From a bacterium (GTDB lineage: Bacteria; Pseudomonadota; Gammaproteobacteria; Burkholderiales; Burkholderiaceae_C): a stretch of 64,000 nt of DNA. The translations under genes were made by a program, and so were the position numbers. Below are positions 8,856 to 19,424 of the stretch, one piece after another; the first letter of the stretch is position 1, and the number at the start of each line of letters is the position of its first letter. The notes under the pieces were generated by a model. It saw only the letters and a program-made list of their open reading frames with translations, was not told the DNA's origin and searched no databases. The stretch spans positions 1 to 64,000 of the forward strand of contig JAVBXK010000026.1 in the NCBI GenBank assembly GCA_030824555.1, in the 5' to 3' direction.

Positions 8856-8904
8856 TGATAGCAAACTATGCTTACCAATAAAGCGACGAAGTACTTTTTC
8901 ATTA
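8856..8904 (+). repeat. AT-rich dispersed repeat, copy A
   Basis: ATAGC (8858-8862), 18 bases, AAGCG (8881-8885), four bases, then a TTTTT-CATT tail fill the gap between the two permease genes. It shares CCAATAAAGCG with copy B (groES-groEL gap) and the TTTTTCATT tail with copy D (peptide ABC operon). It is strikingly AT-rich against its surroundings. Confidence 0.65.
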
Positions 8905-8924
8905 TAAATTTCCAAGGCTGAACC

Positions 8925-10001
8925 ATGTTTTACCGCGAAAACGGACAGTTCAAGACCAGCTACAAGTCCGACCAGCAGATCTTCCCGATTGCACAAGACC
9001 GCTGGGCCATCGTCGCCCTGGTGGCGGTGGCCGCCATTGCCGTGCCCATGCTGTTCGATGAGTACATGTTCCGTGCCATCTTCATCCCCTTCCTCATCCT
9101 GTCTTTGGCTGCGGTGGGGGTGAACATTCTGGTGGGTTACTGTGGACAAATCTCGCTGGGTTCCGGCGCGTTCATGGCGGTGGGGGCCTACATGGCCTAC
9201 AACACCTTCATTCGCATTGAAGGCATGCCACTGATCCTGGCGCTGCTTTCGGGGGGATTCTTTGCCACATTGGTGGGCATGTTCTTCGGCATCCCCAGCC
9301 TGCGTGTGAAAGGGCTTTACCTGGCCGTGGCCACTCTGGCGGCGCAGTTCTTCTGCGACTGGGCGTTCCTGCGCATCGGCTGGTTCACCAACAACAACTC
9401 TTCCGGGTCGGTGTCGGTGTCCAACTTGCAGGTGTTCGGTCTGCCCATTGAAACGCCCATTCAGAAGTACCTGTTCTGTCTGGCCTTTCTGGTGGTGTTT
9501 GCCCTGCTGGCCAAAAACCTGGTGCGTGGTGCCATCGGCCGCGAGTGGATGGCCATCCGCGACATGGACGTGGCCGCCGCCGTCATCGGCATCCGCCCCA
9601 TGTACGCCAAGCTGAGCGCGTTTGCGGTCAGCTCCTTCATCATCGGTGTGGCCGGTGGGCTGTGGGGCTTTGTTCACCTGGGCTCGTGGGAGCCTGCTGC
9701 CTTCTCGCTGGACCGCTCGTTCTCGCTGCTGTTCATGGTGATCCTGGGTGGCATGGGCTCCATCATGGGCAGCATGTTCGGGGCGGCGTTCATCGTGATC
9801 CTGCCGATCTTCCTGAACCAGTTTTTGCCCACAGTGGGTGGCGCGGTAGGCATCGACATCTCCACCGCCACGGTGGCGCACGCCGAGGCCATGATCTTCG
9901 GCTCGCTGATCGTGTGGTTCCTGATCGTCGAACCGCACGGCCTGGCCAAACTGTGGAGTGTGGCCAAACAGAAGCTGCGCCTCTGGCCCTTCCCACACTG
10001 A
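8925..10001 (+). CDS. ABC transporter permease, LivM type
   Basis: 358 residues with about ten predicted TM segments. NILVGYCGQISLGSGAFMAV is the conserved LivM region. REWMAIRDMDVAAAVIGI is the ATPase coupling loop, and VILGGMGSIMGSMFGA follows. The N-terminal cytoplasmic extension is about 25 residues long. It forms the transmembrane pathway with the permease at 7916. Confidence 0.92.
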   Translation: MFYRENGQFKTSYKSDQQIFPIAQDRWAIVALVAVAAIAVPMLFDEYMFRAIFIPFLILSLAAVGVNILVGYCGQISLGSGAFMAVGAYMAYNTFIRIEGMPLILALLSGGFFATLVGMFFGIPSLRVKGLYLAVATLAAQFFCDWAFLRIGWFTNNNSSGSVSVSNLQVFGLPIETPIQKYLFCLAFLVVFALLAKNLVRGAIGREWMAIRDMDVAAAVIGIRPMYAKLSAFAVSSFIIGVAGGLWGFVHLGSWEPAAFSLDRSFSLLFMVILGGMGSIMGSMFGAAFIVILPIFLNQFLPTVGGAVGIDISTATVAHAEAMIFGSLIVWFLIVEPHGLAKLWSVAKQKLRLWPFPH

Positions 10002-10009
10002 GTGTTCTC

Positions 10010-10040
10010 ATTGGATGCAAAGGGCGCGTTTGCATCCAAT
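10010..10040 (+). other. Perfect 12-bp intercistronic hairpin before the binding-protein gene
   Basis: ATTGGATGCAAA and TTTGCATCCAAT flank a 7-base loop, starting 8 bases after the LivM stop. No T-run follows, so it is unlikely to be a simple terminator. It may protect or process the mRNA so that the binding protein is made in excess (inference). Confidence 0.6.
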
Positions 10041-10098
10041 TAACTTGATTCAGCGCTTTACCTTGTTTCGATGTGTGCTACTTTTTCAGGAGACAACC

Positions 10099-11436
10099 AT
10101 GAAAATTCGTCAACTCGTCCTCGCTGCCAGCATGGTCGCCACCGGCCTCACAGGCGCGATGGTTTCCACACAGGCAGCAGCCCAGGCCAAAGAACAGTTT
10201 TTCCCTGTTCTGGTGTACCGCACGGGCGCATACGCTCCCAACGGCGTGCCGTTTGCCAACGGCTACGTTGACTACCTCAAGCTCGTGAACGAGCGCGGTG
10301 GTGTCAACGGCGTGAAGTTGAGCTTTGAAGAATGCGAAACCGGTTACGCCACCGACCGTGGTGTGGAGTGTTACGAGCGCCTGAAGGGCAAGAACGGCGG
10401 CGCAACCGTGTTCCAGCCCCTGTCAACCGGCATCACCTTCGCTCTGACCGAGAAAGCCCCTGGCGACAAGATCCCGCTGGTCACGGCTGGCTACGGTCGC
10501 AGTGAAAGCCAGGACGGTGGCGTGTTCAAGTGGAACTTCCCGCTGGCTGGCACGTACTGGGTGGCGGCTGACACCATCATTCAGCACATTGCCAACAAGG
10601 AAGGTGGCGCTGACAAGCTGAAGGGCAAAAAAATCACCCTGATCTACCACGACAGTCCGTTTGGCAAAGAACCGATTCCATTGCTCCAGGAACGCGCCAG
10701 CATGCACGGTTTCACGCTGTCCCTCCTGCCTGTGACCCACCCTGGCGTGGAACAGAAAGCCACCTGGTTGCAAATTCGCCAGAACCGCCCCGACTACGTC
10801 ATCAACTGGGGCTGGGGCGTGATGAACTCCACTGCCTTGAAAGAAGCCCAGGCAACGGGTTTCCCCCGCGAAAAAATCTATGGTGTGTGGTGGGCGGGTG
10901 CAGAGCCTGACGTGAAAGACGTGGGTGCGGGTGCCAAAGGCTACAACGCGGTCATGATGCAACACGGTGCCGAAAAAGGTGCCGACGTCATCAAGGAAAC
11001 CCTGACCAAAGTGCACGGCAAAAACCAAGGCACCGGTCCCAAGGAAGAAGTGGGCGACGTGCTGTACATGCGCGGCATGATGAGCGCCATGCTGGCCGTG
11101 GAAGGCGTGCGTGCCGCACAGGAACGTTACGGCAAGGGCAAGGTCATGACCGGCGAGCAAGTGCGCTACGGTCTGGAAAACCTGGATCTGACACAGGCCA
11201 AACTCGACGCACTGGGTTTCAAAGGCGTGATGCGCCCCATCTCCACATCCTGCAAAGACCACATGGGTGCGAACTGGGCCCGCATCCACACCTGGAACGG
11301 CACCAAGTTCGAGTGGAGCTCTGACTGGCTGAAGGCCGACGAGCAGATCCTGAACCCCATGGTCAAGGCCGCCGCCGACAAGTACGCCGCCGAGAAGAAG
11401 CTGACACGTCGCGACGCCAAGGACTGCCAGTCCTGA
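10099..11436 (+). CDS. Periplasmic substrate-binding protein, Liv-type ABC importer
   Basis: 445 residues with a Sec signal peptide (MKIRQLVLAASMVATGLTG, cleavage near AAAQA). The body is a type-I periplasmic binding fold: FFPVLVYRTGAYAPNGVPFA at the mature N terminus, GGVNGVKLSFEECETGY, then an LIYHDSPFGKEP hinge strand. It is longer than classical LivJ (about 370 residues) and belongs to the branch often found beside CoA ligases. The ATG follows CAGGAGACAACC. Perfect hairpins lie both upstream and downstream of the gene, fitting stronger expression of the binding protein than of the membrane parts. Confidence 0.92.
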   Translation: MKIRQLVLAASMVATGLTGAMVSTQAAAQAKEQFFPVLVYRTGAYAPNGVPFANGYVDYLKLVNERGGVNGVKLSFEECETGYATDRGVECYERLKGKNGGATVFQPLSTGITFALTEKAPGDKIPLVTAGYGRSESQDGGVFKWNFPLAGTYWVAADTIIQHIANKEGGADKLKGKKITLIYHDSPFGKEPIPLLQERASMHGFTLSLLPVTHPGVEQKATWLQIRQNRPDYVINWGWGVMNSTALKEAQATGFPREKIYGVWWAGAEPDVKDVGAGAKGYNAVMMQHGAEKGADVIKETLTKVHGKNQGTGPKEEVGDVLYMRGMMSAMLAVEGVRAAQERYGKGKVMTGEQVRYGLENLDLTQAKLDALGFKGVMRPISTSCKDHMGANWARIHTWNGTKFEWSSDWLKADEQILNPMVKAAADKYAAEKKLTRRDAKDCQS

Positions 11437-11536
11437 TCTCCGAAGGGCATGGTCGCCAGCCAGAGGGTGAGTCCCCCTGCGCTGTGGGCCTTGCCGGGTG
11501 AAACCGCATTGGCCCCACGCACAGCAGGGCCGATGC

Positions 11537-11570
11537 CTCATCCCAGCCTCGCGTGCGGGGCTGGGATGAG
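11537..11570 (+). other. Perfect 12-bp hairpin just before the LivF-type gene
   Basis: CTCATCCCAGCC and GGCTGGGATGAG enclose a 10-base loop and end only a few bases before the GAAAGGA ribosome-binding site of the next gene. There is no T-run. Position suggests an mRNA-stability or translation-tuning element. Confidence 0.6.
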
Positions 11571-11583
11571 TCGAAAGGACAAC

Positions 11584-12393
11584 ATGAGCAACCCAAACAT
11601 CGTCATCAACGTCAACGGCATTGAAGTCATCTACAACCATGTGATTCTGGTGCTCAAGGGCGTGTCGCTGACCGTCGCCGAAGGCCAGATTGCGGCCATC
11701 CTGGGCGGCAACGGCGCGGGCAAAACCACCACATTGCGGGCCATTTCAAACCTGCTGAAAGCCGAGCGTGGTGAAGTTACCAAAGGCAGCGTCGAGTTGC
11801 GCGGCGAGCGCATCGAAAACATGTCGCCAGCCGACCTCGTCAAACGTGGTGTGGTGCAGGTCATGGAAGGTCGGCATTGCTTCGCCCACCTGACCATCGA
11901 AGAAAACCTGATGACCGGCAGCTACACGCGCACCAGCAAGGCCGAAATCGAGGCCAACCTGGAAAAGGTCTACAACTACTTCCCCCGCCTGAAAACCCGC
12001 CGCACCAGCCAGGCAGCCTACACGTCGGGCGGTGAGCAGCAGATGTGCGCCATCGGCCGCGCGCTGATGGCCAACCCCAGTGTGGTGCTGCTCGATGAAC
12101 CCTCCATGGGCTTGGCCCCACAGATCGTGGAAGAGGTGTTCGAGATCGTGAAAGACCTGAACCACAAGGAAAAGGTCACGTTCCTGATCGCCGAGCAAAA
12201 CACCAACATGGCCCTGAAGTACGCCGACTACGGCTACATCATGGAGTCTGGCCGAATCATGATGGACGGCAGCGCCAGCGACCTGCGCAACAACGAGGAC
12301 GTGAAAGAGTTCTACCTTGGCGTCGGTGGCGGCGAGCGGAAATCTTTCAAAGACGTCAAGAGCTACAAGCGCCGCAAACGCTGGCTTGCCTGA
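11584..12393 (+). CDS. ABC transporter ATP-binding protein, LivF type
   Basis: 269 residues. Walker A GGNGAGKTT, signature TSGGEQQMCAIGRAL, Walker B VVLLDEPSMGLAP and a LIAEQNTNMAL switch region are all present. The basic C-terminal tail (KSFKDVKSYKRRKRWLA) is longer than in E. coli LivF. The ATG at 11584 is chosen for GAAAGGA in front; the open frame begins earlier but spans the hairpin. Second ATPase of the importer. Confidence 0.93.
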   Translation: MSNPNIVINVNGIEVIYNHVILVLKGVSLTVAEGQIAAILGGNGAGKTTTLRAISNLLKAERGEVTKGSVELRGERIENMSPADLVKRGVVQVMEGRHCFAHLTIEENLMTGSYTRTSKAEIEANLEKVYNYFPRLKTRRTSQAAYTSGGEQQMCAIGRALMANPSVVLLDEPSMGLAPQIVEEVFEIVKDLNHKEKVTFLIAEQNTNMALKYADYGYIMESGRIMMDGSASDLRNNEDVKEFYLGVGGGERKSFKDVKSYKRRKRWLA

Positions 12394-12398
12394 CACGT

Positions 12399-12423
12399 CA
12401 GGCCACCCCTCGGCGGTGGCCTG
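12399..12423 (+). other. 9-bp hairpin after the LivF-type gene
   Basis: CAGGCCACC and GGTGGCCTG enclose a 7-base loop, beginning 5 bases after the stop codon. A long U-tract is absent, so it is at best a weak terminator; it repeats the pattern of structured gaps in this operon. Confidence 0.5.
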
Positions 12424-12492
12424 TTGTACGCATTCACCCATCCGTTGCCACCTCTTCCGGCCAACCGACGCGGCCACTCAGGAGCCCGACCC

Positions 12493-13740
12493 ATGTCCAC
12501 ATTTTTCGATGCGCTGGAACAGCGCGACCCGGTTGCGCGTGAAGCCGCATTGATGGCCTCGCTGCCCCGTCAGGTGGCCCATGCGCAGGCTCACACCGCA
12601 GCATTCGCCGAGTTGCTCAAAGGCGTGGACGCCAGCAGCATCGACAGCCGTGCCGCCTTGGCCCGGTTGCCCGTGACCCGCAAATACGAGTTGCTGGCAC
12701 GCCAGCAAGCCCACCGGCAAACCGACGTGTTCGGCGGTTTCAGCGCACAAGCGTTCGGCCCGGGCATGCGGCGCGTGTTTGCCAGCCCCGGCACCATTTA
12801 CGAACCCGAAGGCACCCGTGCCGACTATTGGCGGGTGGCCCGTGCCATGTTCGCAGCGGGCTTTCGCGAGGGCGAGCTGATCCACAACGCCTTCAGCTAC
12901 CACTTCACGCCCGCTGGCTCCATCATGGAAACCGCCGCCCACGCGCTGGGTTGCACCGTGTTCCCGGCAGGCACGGGCCAGACCGAGCAACAGGTGTCGG
13001 CCATGGCCGAATTGCGCCCTGCAGGCTATGCAGGTACACCCAGTTTCCTGAAAATCATCATTGAAAAAGCCGCTGAAATGGGTGTGCCCTTGCCCAGCGT
13101 CAAAAAAGCCCTGGTGTCTGGAGAAGCCTTTCCGCCCAGCTTGCGCGACTGGTTTCTGGCCCGTGGCGTCGAGGCCTACCAGTGCTACGCCACCGCCGAC
13201 ATCGGACTGATCGCCTACGAAACTGCGGCCCGCGAAGGCTTGGTGCTGGACGAAGGTGTGATCGTCGAAATCGTAAGGCCCGGCACCGGTGAACCCGTGC
13301 CCGAGGGCGAAGTGGGCGAACTGGTCATCACCACGCTCAACCCCGACTACCCGCTCATCCGCTTCGGCACCGGCGATTTGTCGGCCGTCTTGCCAGGCCC
13401 CTGCCCCACGGGCCGCACGCACACCCGCATCAAGGGCTGGATGGGCCGTGCCGACCAGACCACCAAAGTGCGGGGCATGTTCGTGCACCCCAGTCAGGTC
13501 AATGACGTGCTCAAACGGTTCCCTGACGTGAGCAAGGGTCGCTTGGTGGTCACCGGCGAAATGGCCAACGACCAGATGACCTTGCAGGTGGAATGCAACG
13601 TGCTCGACGAAACCACCCGGCAAGCCATGGAAACCGCCGTGCGTGACGTGACCAAACTGCGCGCCCAGGTTGTGCGCGTTCACCCTGGCAGCCTGGCCAA
13701 CGATGGCAAGGTGATCGAGGACGCGCGCAGCTACCAGTGA
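12493..13740 (+). CDS. Phenylacetate-CoA-ligase (PaaK)-like AMP-binding protein
   Basis: 415 residues, the length of PaaK-type ligases, which form aryl-CoA through an acyl-AMP. The usual Ser/Thr-rich nucleotide loop is altered here to SPGTIYEPEG (98-107) where SSGTTGxP is expected. Downstream elements are present: YAGTPSFLK, VSGEAFPPSLRDWF, a YATADIG motif, LIRFGTGDLSAVL, and GRADQTTKVRGMFVHPSQV. The ATG follows AGGAGCCCGACC. It ends the ABC-importer operon, so it may activate an aromatic acid brought in by the transporter. The altered loop leaves activity uncertain. Confidence 0.85.
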   Translation: MSTFFDALEQRDPVAREAALMASLPRQVAHAQAHTAAFAELLKGVDASSIDSRAALARLPVTRKYELLARQQAHRQTDVFGGFSAQAFGPGMRRVFASPGTIYEPEGTRADYWRVARAMFAAGFREGELIHNAFSYHFTPAGSIMETAAHALGCTVFPAGTGQTEQQVSAMAELRPAGYAGTPSFLKIIIEKAAEMGVPLPSVKKALVSGEAFPPSLRDWFLARGVEAYQCYATADIGLIAYETAAREGLVLDEGVIVEIVRPGTGEPVPEGEVGELVITTLNPDYPLIRFGTGDLSAVLPGPCPTGRTHTRIKGWMGRADQTTKVRGMFVHPSQVNDVLKRFPDVSKGRLVVTGEMANDQMTLQVECNVLDETTRQAMETAVRDVTKLRAQVVRVHPGSLANDGKVIEDARSYQ

Positions 13741-13856
13741 GCGGGCTTGCGCCTGCTGGTTTGTGGTCCGCAACCCAAAGTCGGATGCATCCTGCGGTGA
13801 ACGCGGTAATGCACTGCTTCACCGGTGCATTTGCGGACAGTTTTTCGCGACACCCC

Positions 13857-13885
13857 TTGAAAAGTCTGACACCGCCCTTATCATT
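13857..13885 (+). promoter_or_regulatory. groESL promoter (sigma70, possibly overlapping sigma32)
   Basis: TTGAAA (13857-13862), 17 bases, TATCAT (13880-13885) is a near-consensus sigma70 promoter ending where CIRCE starts. CCCCTTGAAAA followed 13 bases after TTGAAA by CCCTTATC also resembles a heat-shock sigma32 promoter, so both factors may use the site. Confidence 0.65.
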
Positions 13886-13911
13886 AGCACTCGCTGGCAT
13901 TGAGTGCTAAC
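13885..13911. promoter_or_regulatory. CIRCE element (HrcA operator)
   Basis: TTAGCACTC, nine bases, GAGTGCTAA: a perfect match to the CIRCE consensus bound by the HrcA repressor. It overlaps the expected transcription start of groESL, about 125 bases before the groES ATG. HrcA itself is not in the window. Confidence 0.95.
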
Positions 13912-14037
13912 AACACGGTCTGTCTGACCCGGTTGTTGCATTGACTGCCACGAAGCCCTGCTGCGCCACACAAGGTCGGCATCACAAGGGCCTCCATTCT
14001 TTGTCATTCGTTGATGTTTTATTCTTTAGGAGATGTT

Positions 14038-14328
14038 ATGAACTTGCGTCCTCTCGGCGACCGCGTGATCGTCAAGCGCATTGAAAGCGAAACTCGCACC
14101 GCTTCCGGCATTTTCATTCCTGATGCAGCAGCCGAAAAGCCTGATCAAGGCGAAATCCTGGCCGTTGGCCCCGGCAAGACCAACGACAAGGGCGAAACCA
14201 AAGCCCTGTCCGTCAAGGTCGGTGATCGCGTGCTGTTCGGCAAGTACAGCGGCCAGACCGTCAAGCTTGATGGCAACGAACTGCTCGTCATGAAAGAAGA
14301 CGACCTGTTCGCAGTCGTCGAGAAGTAA
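14038..14328 (+). CDS. groS: Co-chaperonin GroES
   Basis: 96 residues. It begins [14 protein letters not shown]; the mobile loop ([11 protein letters not shown]) that docks on GroEL and the C-terminal beta strands ([16 protein letters not shown]) are intact. It is the heptameric lid of the folding chamber in the cytoplasm. The ATG at 14038 follows TAGGAGATGTT; an in-frame ATG nine codons earlier lacks a ribosome-binding site. First gene of the CIRCE-controlled operon. Confidence 0.98.
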   Translation: MNLRPLGDRVIVKRIESETRTASGIFIPDAAAEKPDQGEILAVGPGKTNDKGETKALSVKVGDRVLFGKYSGQTVKLDGNELLVMKEDDLFAVVEK

Positions 14329-14332
14329 TTCA

Positions 14333-16052
<1,720 letters not shown>

Positions 16053-16172
16053 TTGCGCCTTGCCTGGGGGGACAGGCGGCGCGCTGCCACTGCTCCGCGC
16101 GTCTGCGCCTTGCCCTGCACCCTCATGCTGCGCCGACGGAGTGGTTCTTCACTCGAACCACCCCGCCCTCAA

Positions 16173-16202
16173 CAAAAAACCCGCTTCGGCGGGTTTTTTG
16201 TT
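16173..16202 (+). terminator. Rho-independent terminator of groESL
   Basis: AAAAAACCCGC-TTCG-GCGGGTTTTTT: a stem closed by the very stable C(UUCG)G tetraloop and followed by a T-run. The A-run before the stem means it could also work in the opposite direction. Confidence 0.9.
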
Positions 16203-16319
16203 GCCTGAACGCCATGCCCAATACCTTACCCCTGTCTGAATGAGGGTATTTCCTGTTTCCAAAACGGTGCATTGCCACTTCAATCGTTTGCAATTCAAAC
16301 GTCGTTGAGGAAACTGCAC

Positions 16320-17600
16320 ATGTCAGCAAACCACCGCAGTCAGAAAGGTCCAGACACGCAAACCCATGAAACGTGCGGGTCAAAGGCCATGGGCTTTGAG
16401 GTTGCACACGACCTGCCTGCCGGCGCCCGTTACACCCAGCGGGCAGCGGCAGGACGTATCGCCCACTGGCTGCAAGCGCATGGTGTGGACTTGGCTTGGC
16501 TGGATGTGCTGCCCACCGAACTCGGCTGGCACTTCAGGCTCACCGATGCGGCATGGCATCAGCTCACACCTGACTTTGATACGCTGGCGCTGAAAGCACG
16601 CTTGGGCAAGCAACGCTGGACGCAAGAGCTGGAAATTGTGTTGGCCATGCTGGCTTCACCGTTGCATCAGGTGTTCCCATCGTTTGACGAGTTGTGCGCC
16701 CTTGTGGATGTGCGCAAAAACATTTGCCAGGCTGGTGCGGCAACCACCCTGGCCTTTGCAACCGAATCGGCCGAGCGCCCCACGCAGTTCTGGACGTATA
16801 CGGAAGAGACCGGGTTCACCCTCAAACCCGGTGCCCAGTTGATTGAGGCCTTGGTGATGGCAACACAACCGGCCGTCTCCGGCGAGTTGTTTTCGTTCTC
16901 CTGCTACCGCGCCACCGAATACGTGCTGTTGCTGGGCATGGCCCAGACACTGCGGACCTTCAACCCAGAGATGCTGCGGGCACTGCAGCACACCTGGCAG
17001 GTCAAGGCCATTGCATCGGGTCGGTTTCACGACACCTTCCTGACCGAGGTTGGCAGCCTGGAACAGCCCTTGCCCAAGCACTACTACGTTCCGGGTGACC
17101 GCGTCTGGTTTCGCAACCCGGACGAGGCCTCTGCCGATGTGGTGGGTTTCGAAGGGTCGTGGGTGGTGTACCTGGGCAAGGGGAAATTCACCGATTTCTG
17201 GCGCCCTGCCTCCGTCTACACCATGGAAGACAAGTGCCTTGAAATTTACTTCTGGCGCCATGCCATCGCTCACCAGGACAGCGGAGAGGCCTACATTGAC
17301 GAGAACCTGGTGTGGGCCAGCATGGCGAAGCTGGCGGACGGCAGCAAAGAGAATGAGGTACAACGCCAGCAGATACTGGACCGGATGAAGCGTTACCGCG
17401 ATGGCAGAGGGCTGTACGCAGATGGCGGCTGCATCGATGCCACGCGTGAACACCCTCGCTGGCTGTGCCCCGGCACCAGCACCGTGACCTTGCCGGGCAT
17501 CAGAACCACAGCACCCCCCGCTGGGCAAGGGACTGACACAGCACGCACGCAGGCGCAGCCAGAGGCAAGGCTTAACCCCGCATCAGCGCTTCCAGCTTGA
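16320..17600 (+). CDS. Tgl-like protein-glutamine gamma-glutamyltransferase homologue
   Basis: 426 residues, cytoplasmic (no signal peptide). Residues about 115-300 match, from memory, the Bacillus spore-coat transglutaminase Tgl in order: a helical [52 protein letters not shown] with the candidate catalytic Cys195, and [14 protein letters not shown] followed by [15 protein letters not shown]. Bacillus Tgl has Glu next to its Cys116 and a second catalytic Glu187; here the equivalent positions appear to be Ser194 and Ser280. The protein is much longer than Tgl (245 residues), with an N-terminal extension of about 110 and a low-complexity C terminus. The ATG follows TTGAGGAA. Its end overlaps the convergent transaldolase gene by 29 bases. 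Confidence 0.6.
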   Translation: MSANHRSQKGPDTQTHETCGSKAMGFEVAHDLPAGARYTQRAAAGRIAHWLQAHGVDLAWLDVLPTELGWHFRLTDAAWHQLTPDFDTLALKARLGKQRWTQELEIVLAMLASPLHQVFPSFDELCALVDVRKNICQAGAATTLAFATESAERPTQFWTYTEETGFTLKPGAQLIEALVMATQPAVSGELFSFSCYRATEYVLLLGMAQTLRTFNPEMLRALQHTWQVKAIASGRFHDTFLTEVGSLEQPLPKHYYVPGDRVWFRNPDEASADVVGFEGSWVVYLGKGKFTDFWRPASVYTMEDKCLEIYFWRHAIAHQDSGEAYIDENLVWASMAKLADGSKENEVQRQQILDRMKRYRDGRGLYADGGCIDATREHPRWLCPGTSTVTLPGIRTTAPPAGQGTDTARTQAQPEARLNPASALPA

Positions 17601-18516
17601 ACGTGTCCACCGCGAATGCCCGGATGCCTTCTGCCAGCTTTTCGGTGGCCATGGCATCGTCGTTCAACGCGTAGCGAAAACCCGCCTCGTCGTGCTGCAC
17701 GAACGGGATGTCCATCTCTTTGGCTGCTTGCGCCTGCAATGCCTGTGCAAGCGGCGCGTCTGTGGCGGCCAACGCGCTGAGCAGATCGGGAGCAATGGTC
17801 AGCAAGTCGCAACCGGCCAGCGCCGTGATCTGGCCCACGTTGCGAAAGCTGGCACCCATCACTTCCGTTGCGATGCCATGACGCTTGTAGAAGTTGTAAA
17901 TGTTGCGCACCGATTGCACACCGGGGTCGTTGGCTCCCGCCTTGGCCGCCTCGTCCCACGCCGCACCAGCCTGCTTTTTGTACCAATCGTAAATGCGGCC
18001 CACGAACGGTGAAATGAGCTGCACCTTGGCCTGGCCGCACGCCACGGCCTGGGCAAAGCTGAACAGGAGCGTCAGGTTGGTGTGGATGCCCTGGCGCTCC
18101 AGCTGCGCGGCAGCCTGAATGCCTTCCCAAGTGGCTGCAATTTTGATCAGCACGCGGTCGATGTGCACGCCTTCAGCCTGGTACAGCTCGATGATGCGCT
18201 GTGCCCGCACCACGGTGGCAGCGGTGTCGAAGCTCAGCCGGGCATCGACCTCGGTGGACACGCGGCCGGGGATGTGCGACAGGATCTCGCAGCCGAACCT
18301 CACGAGCAAGCGGTCCATCACCTCCCCCAAGTCGCGCTCGCCAAAGCGGGCCAACGTCTGCGCCAGCAGCGGCGCATAGTCGGGCTTTTGCACCGCCTTC
18401 AGGATGAGGCTGGGATTGGTGGTGGCATCGCGGGGTTTGAACTGGGCAATTTGCAAAAAATCGCCGGTGTCAGCCACCACGGTGGTGAATTGTTTGAGTG
18501 CGTCAAGCTGGTTCAT
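17572..18516 (-). CDS. tal: Transaldolase
   Basis: 314 residues, TalB type. It transfers a dihydroxyacetone unit between sugar phosphates in the non-oxidative pentose phosphate pathway. The Schiff-base Lys is K125 in [32 protein letters not shown] (Glu89) and [11 protein letters not shown] follow the family pattern. It is divergent from the RpiR/HexR-type regulator with a palindrome between them, so that regulator may control it. Its last codons overlap the convergent Tgl-like gene. Confidence 0.97.
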   Translation of the reverse strand: MNQLDALKQFTTVVADTGDFLQIAQFKPRDATTNPSLILKAVQKPDYAPLLAQTLARFGERDLGEVMDRLLVRFGCEILSHIPGRVSTEVDARLSFDTAATVVRAQRIIELYQAEGVHIDRVLIKIAATWEGIQAAAQLERQGIHTNLTLLFSFAQAVACGQAKVQLISPFVGRIYDWYKKQAGAAWDEAAKAGANDPGVQSVRNIYNFYKRHGIATEVMGASFRNVGQITALAGCDLLTIAPDLLSALAATDAPLAQALQAQAAKEMDIPFVQHDEAGFRYALNDDAMATEKLAEGIRAFAVDTFKLEALMRG

Positions 18517-18529
18517 GACAGGTATTATC

Positions 18530-18542
18530 CAAGGTAACCTTG
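18530..18542. promoter_or_regulatory. Palindrome CAAGGTAACCTTG, candidate operator
   Basis: Six-base arms around a central A lie in the 56-base gap between the divergent transaldolase and RpiR-type genes. A regulator of this family would normally bind here. It does not match the TGTAAT-type HexR site I know from enterobacteria. Confidence 0.4.
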
Positions 18543-18572
18543 TTTCATCTTCAACCGATAAGTGGTTACACC

Positions 18573-19421
18573 ATGCTGGACCGGATCAAAGCGTCGCTCC
18601 CCTCTCTGGCACCTGCCGAGCAACGTGTGGGCAAGCTGGTGCTGCTGGACCCGCGCACGTTTGCCAGCCTGCCCGTCACCGAGCTGGCGTTTCGCGCCCA
18701 CGTCAGCAAACCCACCGTGGTGCGGTTTTGCCGGAGCATGGGTTACGACGGCCTGAGCGACTTCAAGCTCAAGCTGGCCGGTACCGTGAGCGAGGGCGTA
18801 CCTTTCATCCACCGGAGCGTCGATGTGGACGACAAAGTGGGCGATGTGCTGGTGAAGGTAATCGACAACACCGTGGCCGCCTTCCTGAAGTACCGCAACG
18901 ATGCGTCCACCCACGCCATCGAAAAAGCAGTGGATGCTATTCAGAAGGCGCACACCGAGAACCGGCGTATCGAGTTCCACGGCGCAGGCAATTCGGGCAT
19001 CGTGGCGCAGGACGCGCAGCACAAATTCTTCCGCCTGGGGCTGAACTGCATCGCGTACAGCGACGGGCACATGCAGGTGATGAGTGCTTCGCTGCTGCGC
19101 CCCGGCGACTGCCTGGTGGTCATTTCCAACTCGGGCCGCACGCGCGACCTGATGGATGCCACCGACATTGCACGCAAGCACGGTGCCACCACCATCGTCA
19201 TCACCGGCAGCGGTTCGCCACTGGCGGCCAGCGGGCACATTCACCTGTCGGCCGACCACCCCGAGGGCTACGACCGCTACAGCCCCATGACCTCCCGCCT
19301 GATGCACCTGATGGTGATCGACATCCTGGCCACCTGCGTGGCACTGCGCATCGGTGGCACCAAGCTGCAGCCGCTGCTCAAGGAAATGAAGAACAACCTG
19401 CGCAGCAAGCGCTACGCCTGA
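18573..19421 (+). CDS. RpiR/HexR-family transcriptional regulator
   Basis: 282 residues. An N-terminal HTH_6 domain ([20 protein letters not shown], about 30-55) is followed by a SIS sugar-phosphate-binding domain (about 120-250) with [20 protein letters not shown] and [14 protein letters not shown]. HexR proteins sense 2-keto-3-deoxy-6-phosphogluconate and repress central sugar genes; the divergent transaldolase fits that role. The ATG at 18573 begins [17 protein letters not shown]; an alternative TTG at 18540 would run through the palindrome. Confidence 0.88.
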   Translation: MLDRIKASLPSLAPAEQRVGKLVLLDPRTFASLPVTELAFRAHVSKPTVVRFCRSMGYDGLSDFKLKLAGTVSEGVPFIHRSVDVDDKVGDVLVKVIDNTVAAFLKYRNDASTHAIEKAVDAIQKAHTENRRIEFHGAGNSGIVAQDAQHKFFRLGLNCIAYSDGHMQVMSASLLRPGDCLVVISNSGRTRDLMDATDIARKHGATTIVITGSGSPLAASGHIHLSADHPEGYDRYSPMTSRLMHLMVIDILATCVALRIGGTKLQPLLKEMKNNLRSKRYA

Positions 19422-19424
19422 CGG

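Noticed and set aside
18930..18960. Repeat copy inside the RpiR-type gene
   Set aside because: AATAGC occurs but no AAGCG at the required distance.
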